A stretch of DNA of 36,022 nt from an uncultured Alphaproteobacteria bacterium (GTDB lineage Bacteria > Pseudomonadota > Alphaproteobacteria > Parvibaculales > Parvibaculaceae), in contig CAISYL010000112.1 of assembly GCA_903889655.1 (NCBI GenBank), forward strand, positions 1 to 36,022, in the 5' to 3' direction. Position numbers and translations under genes: made by a program. Positions within the stretch are counted from its first letter, which is position 1. Each line of letters opens with the position of its first letter. Shown in pieces: positions 7,948 through 16,399 of the stretch. The notes beneath the pieces are model-generated. The model saw only the letters and a program-made list of their open reading frames with translations. It made no database searches and had not been told where the DNA came from.

Positions 7948-8819
7948 CCAAGGGCGAGACGACGGTGCCGGCCGCCGGAAAATCGTCAATTCTGACGCCG
8001 GTCAGTCTGAAGAAGGGGACGCAGCACGCGCCGAGGCTGTCTCCCGCGCGGATGCCCGGCCGGCGTGACGAGCGGTTCTGGACCGAGGAAGAGCTTGCCA
8101 TCGTCCGGAAGTATTATCCCTTGGGCGGCGCGGCGCCCTGTCTTGCGCATCTTGGCGTTCATCGTACGGCCAGCGGCATTTATCAGCAGGCGGCCAAGCT
8201 CGATCTGCGATGCCCGAAAGGCAAGAGGGGCGCCGAGCGGTTTGTTCCTCCGCGTGACATGGATGTCGAGATCCGGGAAGGCTGGGAGCAGCTCGACGGC
8301 AAGAAGCGTGGCGCGGTCAATGCGTTCGCGGACCGCCTCGGTGTGCCGCGCTGGTGGCTCTCGCGACAGATCGTTCGTCTCGGCCTGTCGATTCCGCACA
8401 AAAAGGAGCCGATGTGGACGGAGGGCGAGCTCGCTCTTCTCGATACGGTCCCGCTTCACATGCCTGATAAGTGCGTGAAGATCTTCCGCGAGCACGGGTT
8501 CAATCGCTCGGCGACGGCGATCGTGGTCCAGGCGAAACGTCGCGGTCTGTCAAGGAGAGGCTCGCGGGCGACTTACACGGGGACGGAGGTATCGAAACTT
8601 CTCGGCCTCGACAATAAGACAGTCACCGGCTGGTGCATCACCGGCGATCTGCCGGCCACGCGCCGCGGAACGAAGCGTTTGCCGCAGCAGGGTGGTGATA
8701 TGTGGGATATCGAGCCGTCGGCATTGCGCCAATTCATTCTCGACAATCTCGAGCGCATCGATCTCCGAAAGGTCGAAAAGTTCGCTTTCGTGCACGTTCT
8801 AACGACGGCGGATTCGTGA
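7935..8819 (+). CDS. phage-type multi-HTH DNA-binding protein
   Basis: A 294-residue predicted DNA-binding protein. Two SANT/Myb-like segments begin RFWTEEELAIVRKYYP and PMWTEGELALLDTVP. A MerR/excisionase-like helix-turn-helix follows (SKLLGLDNKTVTGWCITGDL) and then a tail resembling a domain seen in phage regulators (MWDIEPSALRQFILDN followed by LRKVEKFAFVHVL). GGAGG lies 6 bp before ATG 7935. The architecture suggests a transcription factor or replication/packaging regulator. The DNA-binding class is well supported; the target is unknown. Confidence 0.75.
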   Translation: MRTVTKGETTVPAAGKSSILTPVSLKKGTQHAPRLSPARMPGRRDERFWTEEELAIVRKYYPLGGAAPCLAHLGVHRTASGIYQQAAKLDLRCPKGKRGAERFVPPRDMDVEIREGWEQLDGKKRGAVNAFADRLGVPRWWLSRQIVRLGLSIPHKKEPMWTEGELALLDTVPLHMPDKCVKIFREHGFNRSATAIVVQAKRRGLSRRGSRATYTGTEVSKLLGLDNKTVTGWCITGDLPATRRGTKRLPQQGGDMWDIEPSALRQFILDNLERIDLRKVEKFAFVHVLTTADS

Positions 8820-8890
8820 GCGACATTGTGGTTTCTCTCGGAGAGACGATCTCTGCGTCCGACAGGTTTTGAGCAAAAGCGAGGCAGGCT

Positions 8891-9982
8891 ATGCCACTGA
8901 GTCGTGACGATCAGGAATTGATCAGGGCGGTCGCCGAGGGCGAAGCCGGGGCGAATGAGCGGGCAATCGCCCTGCATCGTCACAGCCTTCGACACGTGAA
9001 GGACTACATGGGCAGCGACATCCAGCTATTCATGTCGGAAATCGACAATCCATGTCCGGATCTCCTGCTGCGATCACGCTACAGGCAGAGGGTGTTGGAT
9101 GCGCTCCGCGCGGCGGAGCCGCGAAAGGTGCCCGAGACCCCGCCCGAGAGTTCCGTGAGGCAGGCCGTGGCGCCGGTGGCGGTCGCGGACCTTTCATTGA
9201 ACCTCGTTTCCGACCTCCAAGCATGGGTGAACGCCTTGCGGGCGCCGGAGATGGCGGACGTGACGATCGAGCAGACGACGGAATACAACGAGTACGCGCC
9301 GCTCGCGGATTATGTCGAGGCGGCGGCCGTCGCGATTTCGACGCTGACGGCCGAGGTCGAGCGATTGAAGAGCGACGCCTCGGCCGAAAGGCGTGCCGAA
9401 CTGGAGAAGGACGTCGCCGCCCTGGAAGACGCGAATGCGAAGATCGAGGAGGCTCCCCTCGCGGCCTCCGAGACGCAGCCGTCCTGGGGTTGGCGAATTG
9501 CGCGTATCATGGGCGCTTTGGGCCTCAACTATGGCAGCCCAGACGATCTGGATGCGCTCATCGTCAATGACGTGATCCGGCAACTTGGCCTTGCCGACGT
9601 TGCGCGCGCACAGAGCGGCTCATTCCCGCCCTTCCAGGCGCGGGTGGGGCTCTGGATGGACAGCTGCTTCGGACCCGATATCTCGGCCGACAGGATGGAG
9701 CGCAATCATCGGTTCGCCGAGGAAGCGATGGAGCTCGTCCAGGCCTGTGGAATGAGCCGCCAGGAAGCGATCCAGCTCGTCGACTACGTCTATGACCGTC
9801 CGGTCGGAGAGCCGTCGCAAGAAGTCGGCGGGGTCATGGTCACCCTCGCGGCGCTCTGCCTCGCGAACGCGATGGATATGACCGGCGCCGCCGAGACCGA
9901 ACTGGCGCGCGTCTGGACCAAGATCGAACAGATCCGCGCCAAGCAGGCGGCGAAACCGAAACATTCGCCGCTGCCGCAATAA
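8891..9982 (+). CDS. protein with C-terminal MazG-like NTP pyrophosphohydrolase domain
   Basis: A 363-residue protein. The N-terminal ~200 residues are helical with a coiled coil (AEVERLKSDASAERRAELEK). The C-terminal ~115 residues match the all-alpha NTP pyrophosphohydrolase (MazG-like) pattern: EEAMELVQ carries the metal-binding E-E-x-x-E, and EVGGVMVTLAALC corresponds to the second metal motif. MazG-like enzymes hydrolyse NTPs or dNTPs to monophosphates and phages often carry them. The chain ends in KHSPLPQ, a tail repeated in a micro-gene downstream. The start has GAGG upstream of ATG 8891. The domain call is good; the role of the N-terminal part is unknown. Confidence 0.75.
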   Translation: MPLSRDDQELIRAVAEGEAGANERAIALHRHSLRHVKDYMGSDIQLFMSEIDNPCPDLLLRSRYRQRVLDALRAAEPRKVPETPPESSVRQAVAPVAVADLSLNLVSDLQAWVNALRAPEMADVTIEQTTEYNEYAPLADYVEAAAVAISTLTAEVERLKSDASAERRAELEKDVAALEDANAKIEEAPLAASETQPSWGWRIARIMGALGLNYGSPDDLDALIVNDVIRQLGLADVARAQSGSFPPFQARVGLWMDSCFGPDISADRMERNHRFAEEAMELVQACGMSRQEAIQLVDYVYDRPVGEPSQEVGGVMVTLAALCLANAMDMTGAAETELARVWTKIEQIRAKQAAKPKHSPLPQ

Positions 9983-10062
9983 GACGCGGTCGCGGCCTTG
10001 GAATGTCAGCGGAAGGCGCATCTCTTCGTCACGCCGTGTCCGTACCTGCGGGGAAGCTACCC

Positions 10063-10569
10063 ATGACGAAAAACTTCAAGCGAACCACAGGCGAATGGGT
10101 GGAAGCCCTGCGGGCCCGTGGCTGCCAGGCATTGGAAGAGCGCGCCGACGCCGATGAGATCGCGACCTTCCTCGAGGTTATGGCTGCGCAACTCTCGGCG
10201 GTCGACCGGGAATGCGTGCCGATCTCCGACGATCTTTCGAGCGTCTTTGTTGACGGTCCCGGCTCGGTCTCGCTCGACTATAACGACGAGAGGCTGACGC
10301 GTGCCACCAAGGCAGAGGCGGAGGTGGCACGGCTGGTGGCCATCATCCAGGAAGAGGCGGCCTGGCACGGCGAACGCTATGTCGAGTACGCGGAGGCCTC
10401 CCGCATGGCGAATGCCGAAGGAGATGCGGCCGCCGCGGAAGCGCTTGGCTCAGCTGCCAATGATCACCGTGATTGCGCAGATGCGCTTCGCGCCGCGATC
10501 GTGACGAAGGCGTCGGACCAGACCGGTGACGTGGTTCAAGAGGGGGTTGCGCATCATGGATCTCATTGA
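10063..10569 (+). CDS. hypothetical phage-like helical protein (168 aa)
   Basis: A 168-residue largely helical protein with an internal coiled-coil segment (TKAEAEVARLVAIIQEEAAW) and Ala-rich helices near the end. GGGAAG 6 bp before ATG 10063 favours this start over ATG 10003. It follows the MazG-like gene and has the Ala/Glu-rich style of small phage early proteins. No enzymatic motif is visible. Function is unknown. Confidence 0.55.
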   Translation: MTKNFKRTTGEWVEALRARGCQALEERADADEIATFLEVMAAQLSAVDRECVPISDDLSSVFVDGPGSVSLDYNDERLTRATKAEAEVARLVAIIQEEAAWHGERYVEYAEASRMANAEGDAAAAEALGSAANDHRDCADALRAAIVTKASDQTGDVVQEGVAHHGSH

Positions 10570-10612
10570 AGATGCACTGCTCACGCTGAAACATTCACCA
10601 CTTCCGCTATAA
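10556..10612 (+). CDS. candidate 18-aa micro-ORF sharing the KHSPLP tail
   Basis: An 18-codon frame, MDLIEDALLTLKHSPLPL, starts inside the last codons of the previous gene with AGAGGGGG about 9 bp upstream. Its end repeats the KHSPLP ending of the MazG-like protein at 8891-9982, and the underlying DNA (around 9958-9982 and 10587-10612) is also similar. This could be a real leader-like gene or the remnant of a partial duplication of the MazG gene's 3' end. Evidence is the ribosome site and the shared tail only. Confidence 0.3.
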   Translation: MDLIEDALLTLKHSPLPL

Positions 10613-10613
10613 T
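10586..10613 (+). promoter_or_regulatory. candidate sigma-70-type promoter
   Basis: CTGAAA (10586-10591) and a perfect TATAAT (10608-10613) are separated by 16 bp, 37 bp upstream of the membrane-protein gene at 10650. The -35 match is weak (4 of 6). The box also overlaps the end of the KHSPLP micro-ORF, so part of the resemblance may be chance. Confidence 0.35.
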
Positions 10614-10649
10614 AGTCGGCGTAACCCATTCTCACAGAGAGGCCTGCAC

Positions 10650-11048
10650 ATGACCGAAATCAAGGGAGACGCGAACGACGCGCCGTTGTTCGGATTCGGC
10701 ATCGGTGGCATTCCGCTCATCCTGCTTCTTATGGTCATGCTGGGCGTCGGGCTGAACTCCCTTGCAACGCCGCGCGAGCCGAGTTCTTACGACGGCGATC
10801 TGCGGATGGTGATCGAGAAGAGCTTTGCGAGCGCGGCCGAAGCAGATGAGCGCGTGCGCTCCGCGCCATCCAAGGGTTTCAAGATCGTTCCGCAGGAGCG
10901 CGCCTGCCGCTTCGTAAACGGTGGCTGGAATTGCCAGCAAGGCTATGTCCTCGCGAAACAGGACAGTGGCGTCGAGATCAAGTTCGCAATCCGTTTTCAA
11001 AAGGTGGGCGGACACTGGATCGCCTTTCACGACATTACGCCCTCCTGA
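10650..11048 (+). CDS. membrane-anchored hypothetical protein (132 aa)
   Basis: A 132-residue protein with one N-terminal membrane segment (GIGGIPLILLLMVMLGVGL) followed by a polar domain with two Cys residues (ERACRFVNGGWNCQQGYVLA) and a mixed beta segment to the end. The Cys pair about eight residues apart could form a disulfide if the domain is periplasmic. AGAGG lies 7 bp before the ATG. No family is recognised. Confidence 0.6.
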   Translation: MTEIKGDANDAPLFGFGIGGIPLILLLMVMLGVGLNSLATPREPSSYDGDLRMVIEKSFASAAEADERVRSAPSKGFKIVPQERACRFVNGGWNCQQGYVLAKQDSGVEIKFAIRFQKVGGHWIAFHDITPS

Positions 11049-11173
11049 TCGCGTTGCCGTTCCGTCACCCGTATTGCGCCATTGAAGTTTTTCGCCGGGA
11101 GACGACCTCTCCGTCATGAACGAGCGGGCTCAATAACGAGGCTCGCTCCCAGATCGACCTGAGGGCGACACAA

Positions 11174-11776
11174 ATGGCAATGGCAGCGAAGCGGTCAAAA
11201 GTCGTGATGGATGAGTCCACCGCATCTGCGCCGATCTTCTACGAGCCGCGATTTCTCTCGGATCCTGATGCAGTTTTCCTGACGCTGATGCGCGAAGTCG
11301 ACTGGGAGCGCAGGGACGCACCCCGGCGTGAGTGCTGGATGAACCCGGCGGGGACGCCCTACACTTACGGTCGCGGCGCCGGACAGCGTACCTATTTCCC
11401 GCGGCCCTACCATCCGCTGGTCGCGAGGATTGCGAGCGCCCTCCGCGAAATCGACATTAACGTCGATGCTTGCTTCCTCAATCGCTACGACAGCCAACAT
11501 GAACATCTTGGCTGGCATGCCGATGACAGTCCCGAGATCGATGCCACGCGTCCAATTGCCGTGGTCTCGCTCGGCGCGGAGCGCGCGATCATGGTTCGGC
11601 GAAATGGATCGAATGGCATCGGCAGTCTGACGCTGGCGAACGGCAGTCTGTTCGTGATGCAGCCCGGTATGCAGGCCACGCATCAACACAAGATCCCGAA
11701 GCACAGCGCGCCCTGCGGCGCCCGCCTCAGTCTGACCTTCCGCGGCCTGACGCCCTCCGCCGGCGCGGTGCAGTAA
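11174..11776 (+). CDS. AlkB-like 2-oxoglutarate/Fe(II) dioxygenase
   Basis: A 200-residue protein matching AlkB-type dealkylating dioxygenases, which oxidatively remove alkyl groups from DNA or RNA bases. The iron motif H-x-D is seen in HLGWHADDSPEI, the distal His in THQHKIPKH, and the 2-oxoglutarate-binding Arg residues in RLSLTFR. A conserved LNRYDSQHEHLGWH and SLGAERAIMVRR precede and follow the H-x-D. GAGGGCGAC precedes ATG 11174 (ATG 11180 is an alternative). The length equals that of bacterial and phage AlkB proteins. Most likely DNA repair, possibly protection of element DNA. Confidence 0.88.
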   Translation: MAMAAKRSKVVMDESTASAPIFYEPRFLSDPDAVFLTLMREVDWERRDAPRRECWMNPAGTPYTYGRGAGQRTYFPRPYHPLVARIASALREIDINVDACFLNRYDSQHEHLGWHADDSPEIDATRPIAVVSLGAERAIMVRRNGSNGIGSLTLANGSLFVMQPGMQATHQHKIPKHSAPCGARLSLTFRGLTPSAGAVQ

Positions 11777-11835
11777 CGTGCGTTGCACCGCGCCGGCGTA
11801 AAAATCGAACTCCATATCGACAATCGGAGGCATGA

Positions 11836-12390
11836 ATGACGGAGCGGGAGAAATCGCGGGCTTTGGCCCTGATCGAGCGCATCCACGATGACAAGAGCGG
11901 GATTTCGGACAATGCGCGGCGTATCCTTCGCGAGCTCGCGGCCGCAGGCATGTTGACGCCGGACGCCGCGAGCGGCGCGCGCCGCTCAGATCTCCTCTCG
12001 ACGATCGAATTTGCGATCATGGAGGACAGCGCGACGCGGAGTGAAGCCCAGTGTATTTACGACAAGCTCTCCGCTATGCGGGTTTTCCGCGAAGAAACCA
12101 TGGCTGACGGGCAGTCTGCGCACCATGCGGCGGGCCGCCGCGAGGGGACGGGGACCGGGTATGCCGCGTTCGAAGCGAAAGCCTTGAACGGGGACTGCAC
12201 GGCCTGGGGTGTCGAAGAAGATGGCGCCGTGGTCTACGAGCCCATGTTCAAGAAGGCGACGGCCGCGAGACTGGCCGAGCTCTGTGAGTCCATGCCCGAC
12301 GAGGGATGGGAGGCGCACGCCGCCGTTCTCGAGCACGAGGGCTTCAGTCTTGAAGATCCCGCAGCCGCGCAACGGTCGCCATCACTCTAG
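11836..12390 (+). CDS. hypothetical protein (184 aa)
   Basis: A 184-residue protein with GGAGG 5 bp before ATG 11836. The N-terminal third is helical (EKSRALALIERIHDDKSG). The C-terminal half includes DGAVVYEPMFKKATAARLAE and a helix-rich acidic stretch, a layout seen in small orphan proteins of alphaproteobacterial phages. No motif allows a functional call. Confidence 0.55.
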   Translation: MTEREKSRALALIERIHDDKSGISDNARRILRELAAAGMLTPDAASGARRSDLLSTIEFAIMEDSATRSEAQCIYDKLSAMRVFREETMADGQSAHHAAGRREGTGTGYAAFEAKALNGDCTAWGVEEDGAVVYEPMFKKATAARLAELCESMPDEGWEAHAAVLEHEGFSLEDPAAAQRSPSL

Positions 12391-12427
12391 ACGCTTCGCT
12401 CCCGCACCAGAAACATGAAAGCCTGAC

Positions 12428-13213
12428 ATGGTCAAGATCGCCTCCCATCATCGCCCGGGACACCCTCTGGCCAAGGACAGCGACTACACGCCGGTCTGTC
12501 TCTGGCCAGACGATTGCTGCGTTCAGTGGGATGGCGGCGGCGTCGTGATCGGACGAGAGGGCTCCTATCGAACGGCCTTCTTCGAGGCCTTCCCCTCCGA
12601 TAATTCCGGCGGCTTCATCCGCGGCGAAGGCGAGACGATCGAGGCGGCAGAAGGTGACGCCTATCGCCGGTGGCAGAAGGAGCGTGCATGCGACCATGCA
12701 TGGTCCCGCCAGCCGCGAAAGAAGGACGGGACTGCGGGCTCTCTCTATACAAATGGCGGCGGCGTGTGCTGGAAATGCGGAGCGTTCAAAACCGTCTTCA
12801 AGCCGCTGGTCGAGCTCGGATCGTACCGGAAACCTCTCAGCGCCAGCGAGATCGCCTGCATCACCAGTGGCTATCTCATTCCGATGAGAGATGGCGATGA
12901 GGGTGCGGACAGCGCCAAATATCACCGGCGGATCGAGCTGCGTGCAAAGCTCTGCGGGATCGTGCTTCCGGCGAAGCCGGCGGCCTATCTCGACTACCGG
13001 AGCGATGAGCGAAAGGCCTATGAAGAGGCCTGCATGAGCGCCGTCGTCGACTATTACATTGTCCACCGAGCCAGGTTGCTCAATGGCGGCGATGAGGCGC
13101 TTCTGTCGTCATTCCTCCGCTCGTTCGCCTTGTCCGGCGTCGAGCGCGCGTTGAAGGATCGAGGAATCAAGCCCACGGACCCATCGACCATGAACCAGTC
13201 GCCGAACAGCTAA
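12428..13213 (+). CDS. hypothetical protein with zinc-ribbon-like motif (261 aa)
   Basis: A 261-residue protein. A central CDHAW ... CWKCG pair (C-x-H and C-x2-C, about 30 residues apart) could bind zinc. The N-terminal part resembles a small beta domain (FIRGEGETIEAAEGDAYRRW). This 'gE-t-x-e-A' element recurs in many short phage and plasmid proteins. The C-terminal third is helical. It is the last gene of the + strand run and meets the convergent gene at 13260 with a 46-bp gap. Confidence 0.6.
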   Translation: MVKIASHHRPGHPLAKDSDYTPVCLWPDDCCVQWDGGGVVIGREGSYRTAFFEAFPSDNSGGFIRGEGETIEAAEGDAYRRWQKERACDHAWSRQPRKKDGTAGSLYTNGGGVCWKCGAFKTVFKPLVELGSYRKPLSASEIACITSGYLIPMRDGDEGADSAKYHRRIELRAKLCGIVLPAKPAAYLDYRSDERKAYEEACMSAVVDYYIVHRARLLNGGDEALLSSFLRSFALSGVERALKDRGIKPTDPSTMNQSPNS

Positions 13214-13259
13214 AGTCGCGCACCGGGTCTCGCCGGGCATGAGCGCCGCGTCGTGCGCG

Positions 13260-14462
13260 CTACCTGACGTGGTACGCCTTATTGACGAGCTCGGCGATGT
13301 CCGGCCCCTTCAGAAAGGGTTTGATCCAGATGAGCTTCCGCTGACTAAGGCCGGTCCCATGCGGTTGATGACGCCAGTGGCCTCGAACCATGACCCTGGT
13401 CTGAAGGCTGTTGCTATGTAGTCCGGATACGACTCGTGGTTCGGTGTCGTCGTGGTGGGCCGACGAGATCACGATTGGTGGAAGGTCGCATCCGACGTCG
13501 CTATAGGCCAACTCCGAGAAGCTGTTGGCAGATTGGAGTTTCCTTCTCTTCTTCGATTTTTGCAGCGAAGCGGCCTCGGCGATCAACTCCGATCTACGGC
13601 TCGGCCTTTCAGTAAGATCTCTCCCCGCCGACAGGTACAGTACCGAATTGATCAGCATTCGAAAGAAACGCAATCCGTCGGTGTAGAAGCCCTCGTCTGA
13701 AGGCCGCCCGGGCCTTGTTTCTACGACACATTCTTTACCGTCAGCGTAGAGCGTATCCCACTCTGTTCGGAGAGCCATCTCGAGGGACCAGTCATCGGGC
13801 AGGAACATCTGCCGCTTCGTCATCGCGTGGCCGCGATCCGACCGTCGCGCCTGAAACGCAGTGAAAATGATCGATCGCCCGGAAAGACCGCTGGTCGCGT
13901 CCAGTAGAGTGACGAACACGGAAATCGGCGCGGAATAGTCTCTCGCCTCGCGGGAGCTTGGTTCGAAGTTGCCGAAGCCATTCAATGCCTCGTGCAATGC
14001 GTCGATTGCAGAAGGAGACGTGTAGACGAACATGCAACATGGGAATGGTAGTTCGATAAATCTGCAATTCAGATTTATCTCGGTGTTGAGCAGATGTTCG
14101 GTGAGATTTCGACTGAAGTGGAATGTTTTCTTGCCGGACAAGGCGAAATTGAAGATGCAGTGATACTCGATACCCATGCCGCCTAGGAAGTTGGCCAACC
14201 TATGACGTTGTTCAGTCGGAGCGTCCTGGAGTAATTCGATTGCATCTTCGAGCGAGAGATGGCTGCGAAGCTCGGGTTGAAAGCCTCTCATGAATCCTGT
14301 GTGCAGACATTCCTCGAGGTGGTTATCGATGTTGTCGATGGTGCCGACGCTCGTCAAAGACGATAGCGAACTCGCATAGTTCGCCGCATCCTTCTCGGCA
14401 AGCTCCAGGAGATATGGGCGCGCCCTACGAAGGTAATCGTAGTGGGTGGGCGGCAAGTACAT
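13260..14462 (-). CDS. unknown 400-aa protein with RGHW tail (AcrVA2-tail-like)
   Basis: A 400-residue protein of unknown function, in lower-GC DNA than its surroundings. Its C-terminus reads VRGHWRHQPHGTGLSQRK and then IWIKPFLKGP. This tail, with RGHW, GTG and a later W-x-x-P, resembles my memory of the C-terminus of the anti-CRISPR AcrVA2 and of a broad family of plasmid and phage proteins. The rest shows no match I recognise. I chose the ATG at 14462 because AGAGG lies 5 bp upstream on this strand; an in-frame ATG at 14507 lacks a good site. It may be acquired cargo. The anti-CRISPR link is only an inference. Confidence 0.6.
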   Translation of the reverse strand: MYLPPTHYDYLRRARPYLLELAEKDAANYASSLSSLTSVGTIDNIDNHLEECLHTGFMRGFQPELRSHLSLEDAIELLQDAPTEQRHRLANFLGGMGIEYHCIFNFALSGKKTFHFSRNLTEHLLNTEINLNCRFIELPFPCCMFVYTSPSAIDALHEALNGFGNFEPSSREARDYSAPISVFVTLLDATSGLSGRSIIFTAFQARRSDRGHAMTKRQMFLPDDWSLEMALRTEWDTLYADGKECVVETRPGRPSDEGFYTDGLRFFRMLINSVLYLSAGRDLTERPSRRSELIAEAASLQKSKKRRKLQSANSFSELAYSDVGCDLPPIVISSAHHDDTEPRVVSGLHSNSLQTRVMVRGHWRHQPHGTGLSQRKLIWIKPFLKGPDIAELVNKAYHVR

Positions 14463-14770
14463 CGGGACCTCTTGCAAAAGAGTGTCTGCGCAGACCGATT
14501 GGAGCATCGGTCGTCGATGAAATTTTCGACAATCGCCGTACGCGAGTCAACCGAACCGCGTTTCCGTTGACGAAGGCGCAGAAATTGCGTCTGGAACAGA
14601 TTTTCTATGTCCATGATTCAAGGACGAAAATTCGGGTTCGGTGTACCATAAGCTGCGACTGCTGACGTCGTGCGATCTGAAGCCGCTCCGGCATCGTAAG
14701 CATCTACGGGCCGTCGTGATTCCGGCCGCGACAACATCGACGGCAATTACGCGCGGCCGCCCAGATCGAT
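14463..14770. other. 308-bp intergenic stretch, no convincing gene
   Basis: Lies between the 3' end of hipA and the start of the RGHW-tail gene, both on the - strand. It should carry the leader and perhaps promoter of the latter. Short frames here lack ribosome sites. One - strand frame from 14614 overlaps the start of the downstream gene in another phase, without a supporting Shine-Dalgarno. I see no repeat or RNA gene. Confidence 0.4.
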
Positions 14771-16087
14771 CTACACAAACGGCGCCGGCGGCGCGGCCTC
14801 TTCTGAGCCGTAGATCTTCTGCAAGGACGCGCATCTCCGCGCGATCGCGTCGACCAGCGTTTCGATGACGGCGTGGTTTACGCCGTCATCGACTTGTCTT
14901 TTCAGAAGATCGGAAGCGAGATCTGGAAGCACGGCCGTGAGGTTCCGGATGTGGCCCAACGCGGTGTCAGCATCATAGCGTGCGCTGCGCGCCATCTTCT
15001 CCCAATGGCGTGGCATGATGTCTTCGTAGAAATAGTATTTCCCGATCCGCATCGACGATCGAAGCTCTTTCGGATTGAAATCGTAGGGAAGAATGCTGGC
15101 GACGTCGTAAAGGGGAGCCAGACGGAAACGTTGTCCGCTATGCAAGATCGAATAGTTCTTGGCGTGCGCGTCTGTTCCCTCGATGACGAAGTTATATGCG
15201 ATAGCCTGCATAAATCGGTCACGATCTTCCACCGGTTCACCAGAGCCGGCGAGGACCTGCATGATTTCGATAACGCCCGGCCCGCCATCTTTCTCGTACT
15301 TCTTGTCAGGCGGCAGGCTCAGTGCTTGGCACATGTCTTCTTGATGGAAGCGGGTAATGACCGGCGGCACTTCCGTGATGATGCGGCGGTCGTAGCGCGT
15401 GCTGACGATCGCAACTTCGTCCTCAAATCGCTGGACTTCCGATTTTGAAGCCACGAGCCCGACGGATTCGGCGAGTTGCAGGCAAAAGTGTTCGTTCTCG
15501 ATATGACCTTTGTGCGATGTCGATGGAGGCTTGAGAATGTGCGTCGTCGCCATGCGTCCGGAAGGTACCCACCATTTCTCCTGCAGGAAGGTCAGCGCGA
15601 TCTTTGGTTGAGCTCCGGCAAGGCTGAAGGCGCCATCCTTTCGCGCCGGCCGCGACGAAGCGCCGGTTTCACGAAGAGAGCGGAGATCTCTCGCGATCTC
15701 TTCCGTCGAAATAGGCGTGAGACTGCCACCTGTTTCGACGAACTCGAGCCGGTCCGGCGTGACGAACTGGACGGCGCCGGCGCAGTCCTCACCGATGGCC
15801 GAAAGCAGAGCAAACGGATTGCGTGGCGAAACATGGTGATCGCGTCCAATCCGCTTCAGGGCCTCTTCGTTATCGGGGAGGAGACCCCAGAGAAAATTTC
15901 GGATCCTGATATCGCCATGCGTCCTGATCCCGGTCGGCATCGAAAGTGACAGGGGAGTTTCAGAGGGACCCCAGTTCTCGTCGTAGGTGAACGTGAGCGT
16001 TCCGCTGTTGGCCTGCGTGATGACGCCCATGATCCTTGGACCCATCATCAGGGAGGGCATCAACACCATGAGCGTGCTATCGCTCAT
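14771..16087 (-). CDS. hipA: HipA-family serine/threonine kinase toxin
   Basis: A 438-residue HipA-type kinase. The family phosphorylates glutamyl-tRNA synthetase in E. coli HipA (other targets are possible), causing growth arrest. Visible features are the autophosphorylation loop FSLAGAQPK with S155, the catalytic TDAHAKN (D306, 305-311), and the metal-binding D328 in APLYDVAS. The N-terminal domain (PLSLSMPTG ... GLLPDNEEA) matches the HipA N-terminal subdomain. The start overlaps the hipB stop as ATGA. All key residues appear intact, so I expect an active toxin held by HipB. Confidence 0.93.
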   Translation of the reverse strand: MSDSTLMVLMPSLMMGPRIMGVITQANSGTLTFTYDENWGPSETPLSLSMPTGIRTHGDIRIRNFLWGLLPDNEEALKRIGRDHHVSPRNPFALLSAIGEDCAGAVQFVTPDRLEFVETGGSLTPISTEEIARDLRSLRETGASSRPARKDGAFSLAGAQPKIALTFLQEKWWVPSGRMATTHILKPPSTSHKGHIENEHFCLQLAESVGLVASKSEVQRFEDEVAIVSTRYDRRIITEVPPVITRFHQEDMCQALSLPPDKKYEKDGGPGVIEIMQVLAGSGEPVEDRDRFMQAIAYNFVIEGTDAHAKNYSILHSGQRFRLAPLYDVASILPYDFNPKELRSSMRIGKYYFYEDIMPRHWEKMARSARYDADTALGHIRNLTAVLPDLASDLLKRQVDDGVNHAVIETLVDAIARRCASLQKIYGSEEAAPPAPFV

Positions 16088-16368
16088 GGGCGAGGTCCTC
16101 TGCTGACGATGGCGTCGATGTCATGCTCGTCGTTCGGCATGTGCGCCCCGTGAGCCGGCGGCGAAGCGTAGAGTGCGATACCAAGCATGTTCATCACCAG
16201 AAGCATGCGTCCGGCTTCGACCGTGGGTTGTCCATGTTCGAGTTCGTGGATCCATCGCGCACCCGCACCAACCATCTTCGCCAGTTCCGCTTGTGTCAGG
16301 TTGGCGTTGCGCCTGGCCTCCCGAACAAGCAGCCCGATATCTCTAATGGTTCTGATATGGGTGTTCAT
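16084..16368 (-). CDS. hipB: HipB-like antitoxin / HTH repressor
   Basis: A 94-residue HTH_XRE protein. The helix-turn-helix is LTQAELAKMVGAGARWIHEL, typical of HipB and lambda-repressor-like regulators. It is directly upstream of hipA with an ATGA overlap, which is the canonical hipBA order. It probably binds the four repeats at 16400-16492 and autorepresses the operon together with HipA. The Shine-Dalgarno is weak, so expression may be low or leader-dependent. Confidence 0.9.
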   Translation of the reverse strand: MNTHIRTIRDIGLLVREARRNANLTQAELAKMVGAGARWIHELEHGQPTVEAGRMLLVMNMLGIALYASPPAHGAHMPNDEHDIDAIVSRGPRP

Positions 16369-16399
16369 TTTTCTGTCTTTTCAGTGACATAACGTAATT

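Noticed and set aside
14354-14614. Possible frameshifted N-terminal extension of the RGHW-tail gene
   Set aside because: The ATG at 14614 has no Shine-Dalgarno, and the internal ATG at 14462 has AGAGG at ideal distance.
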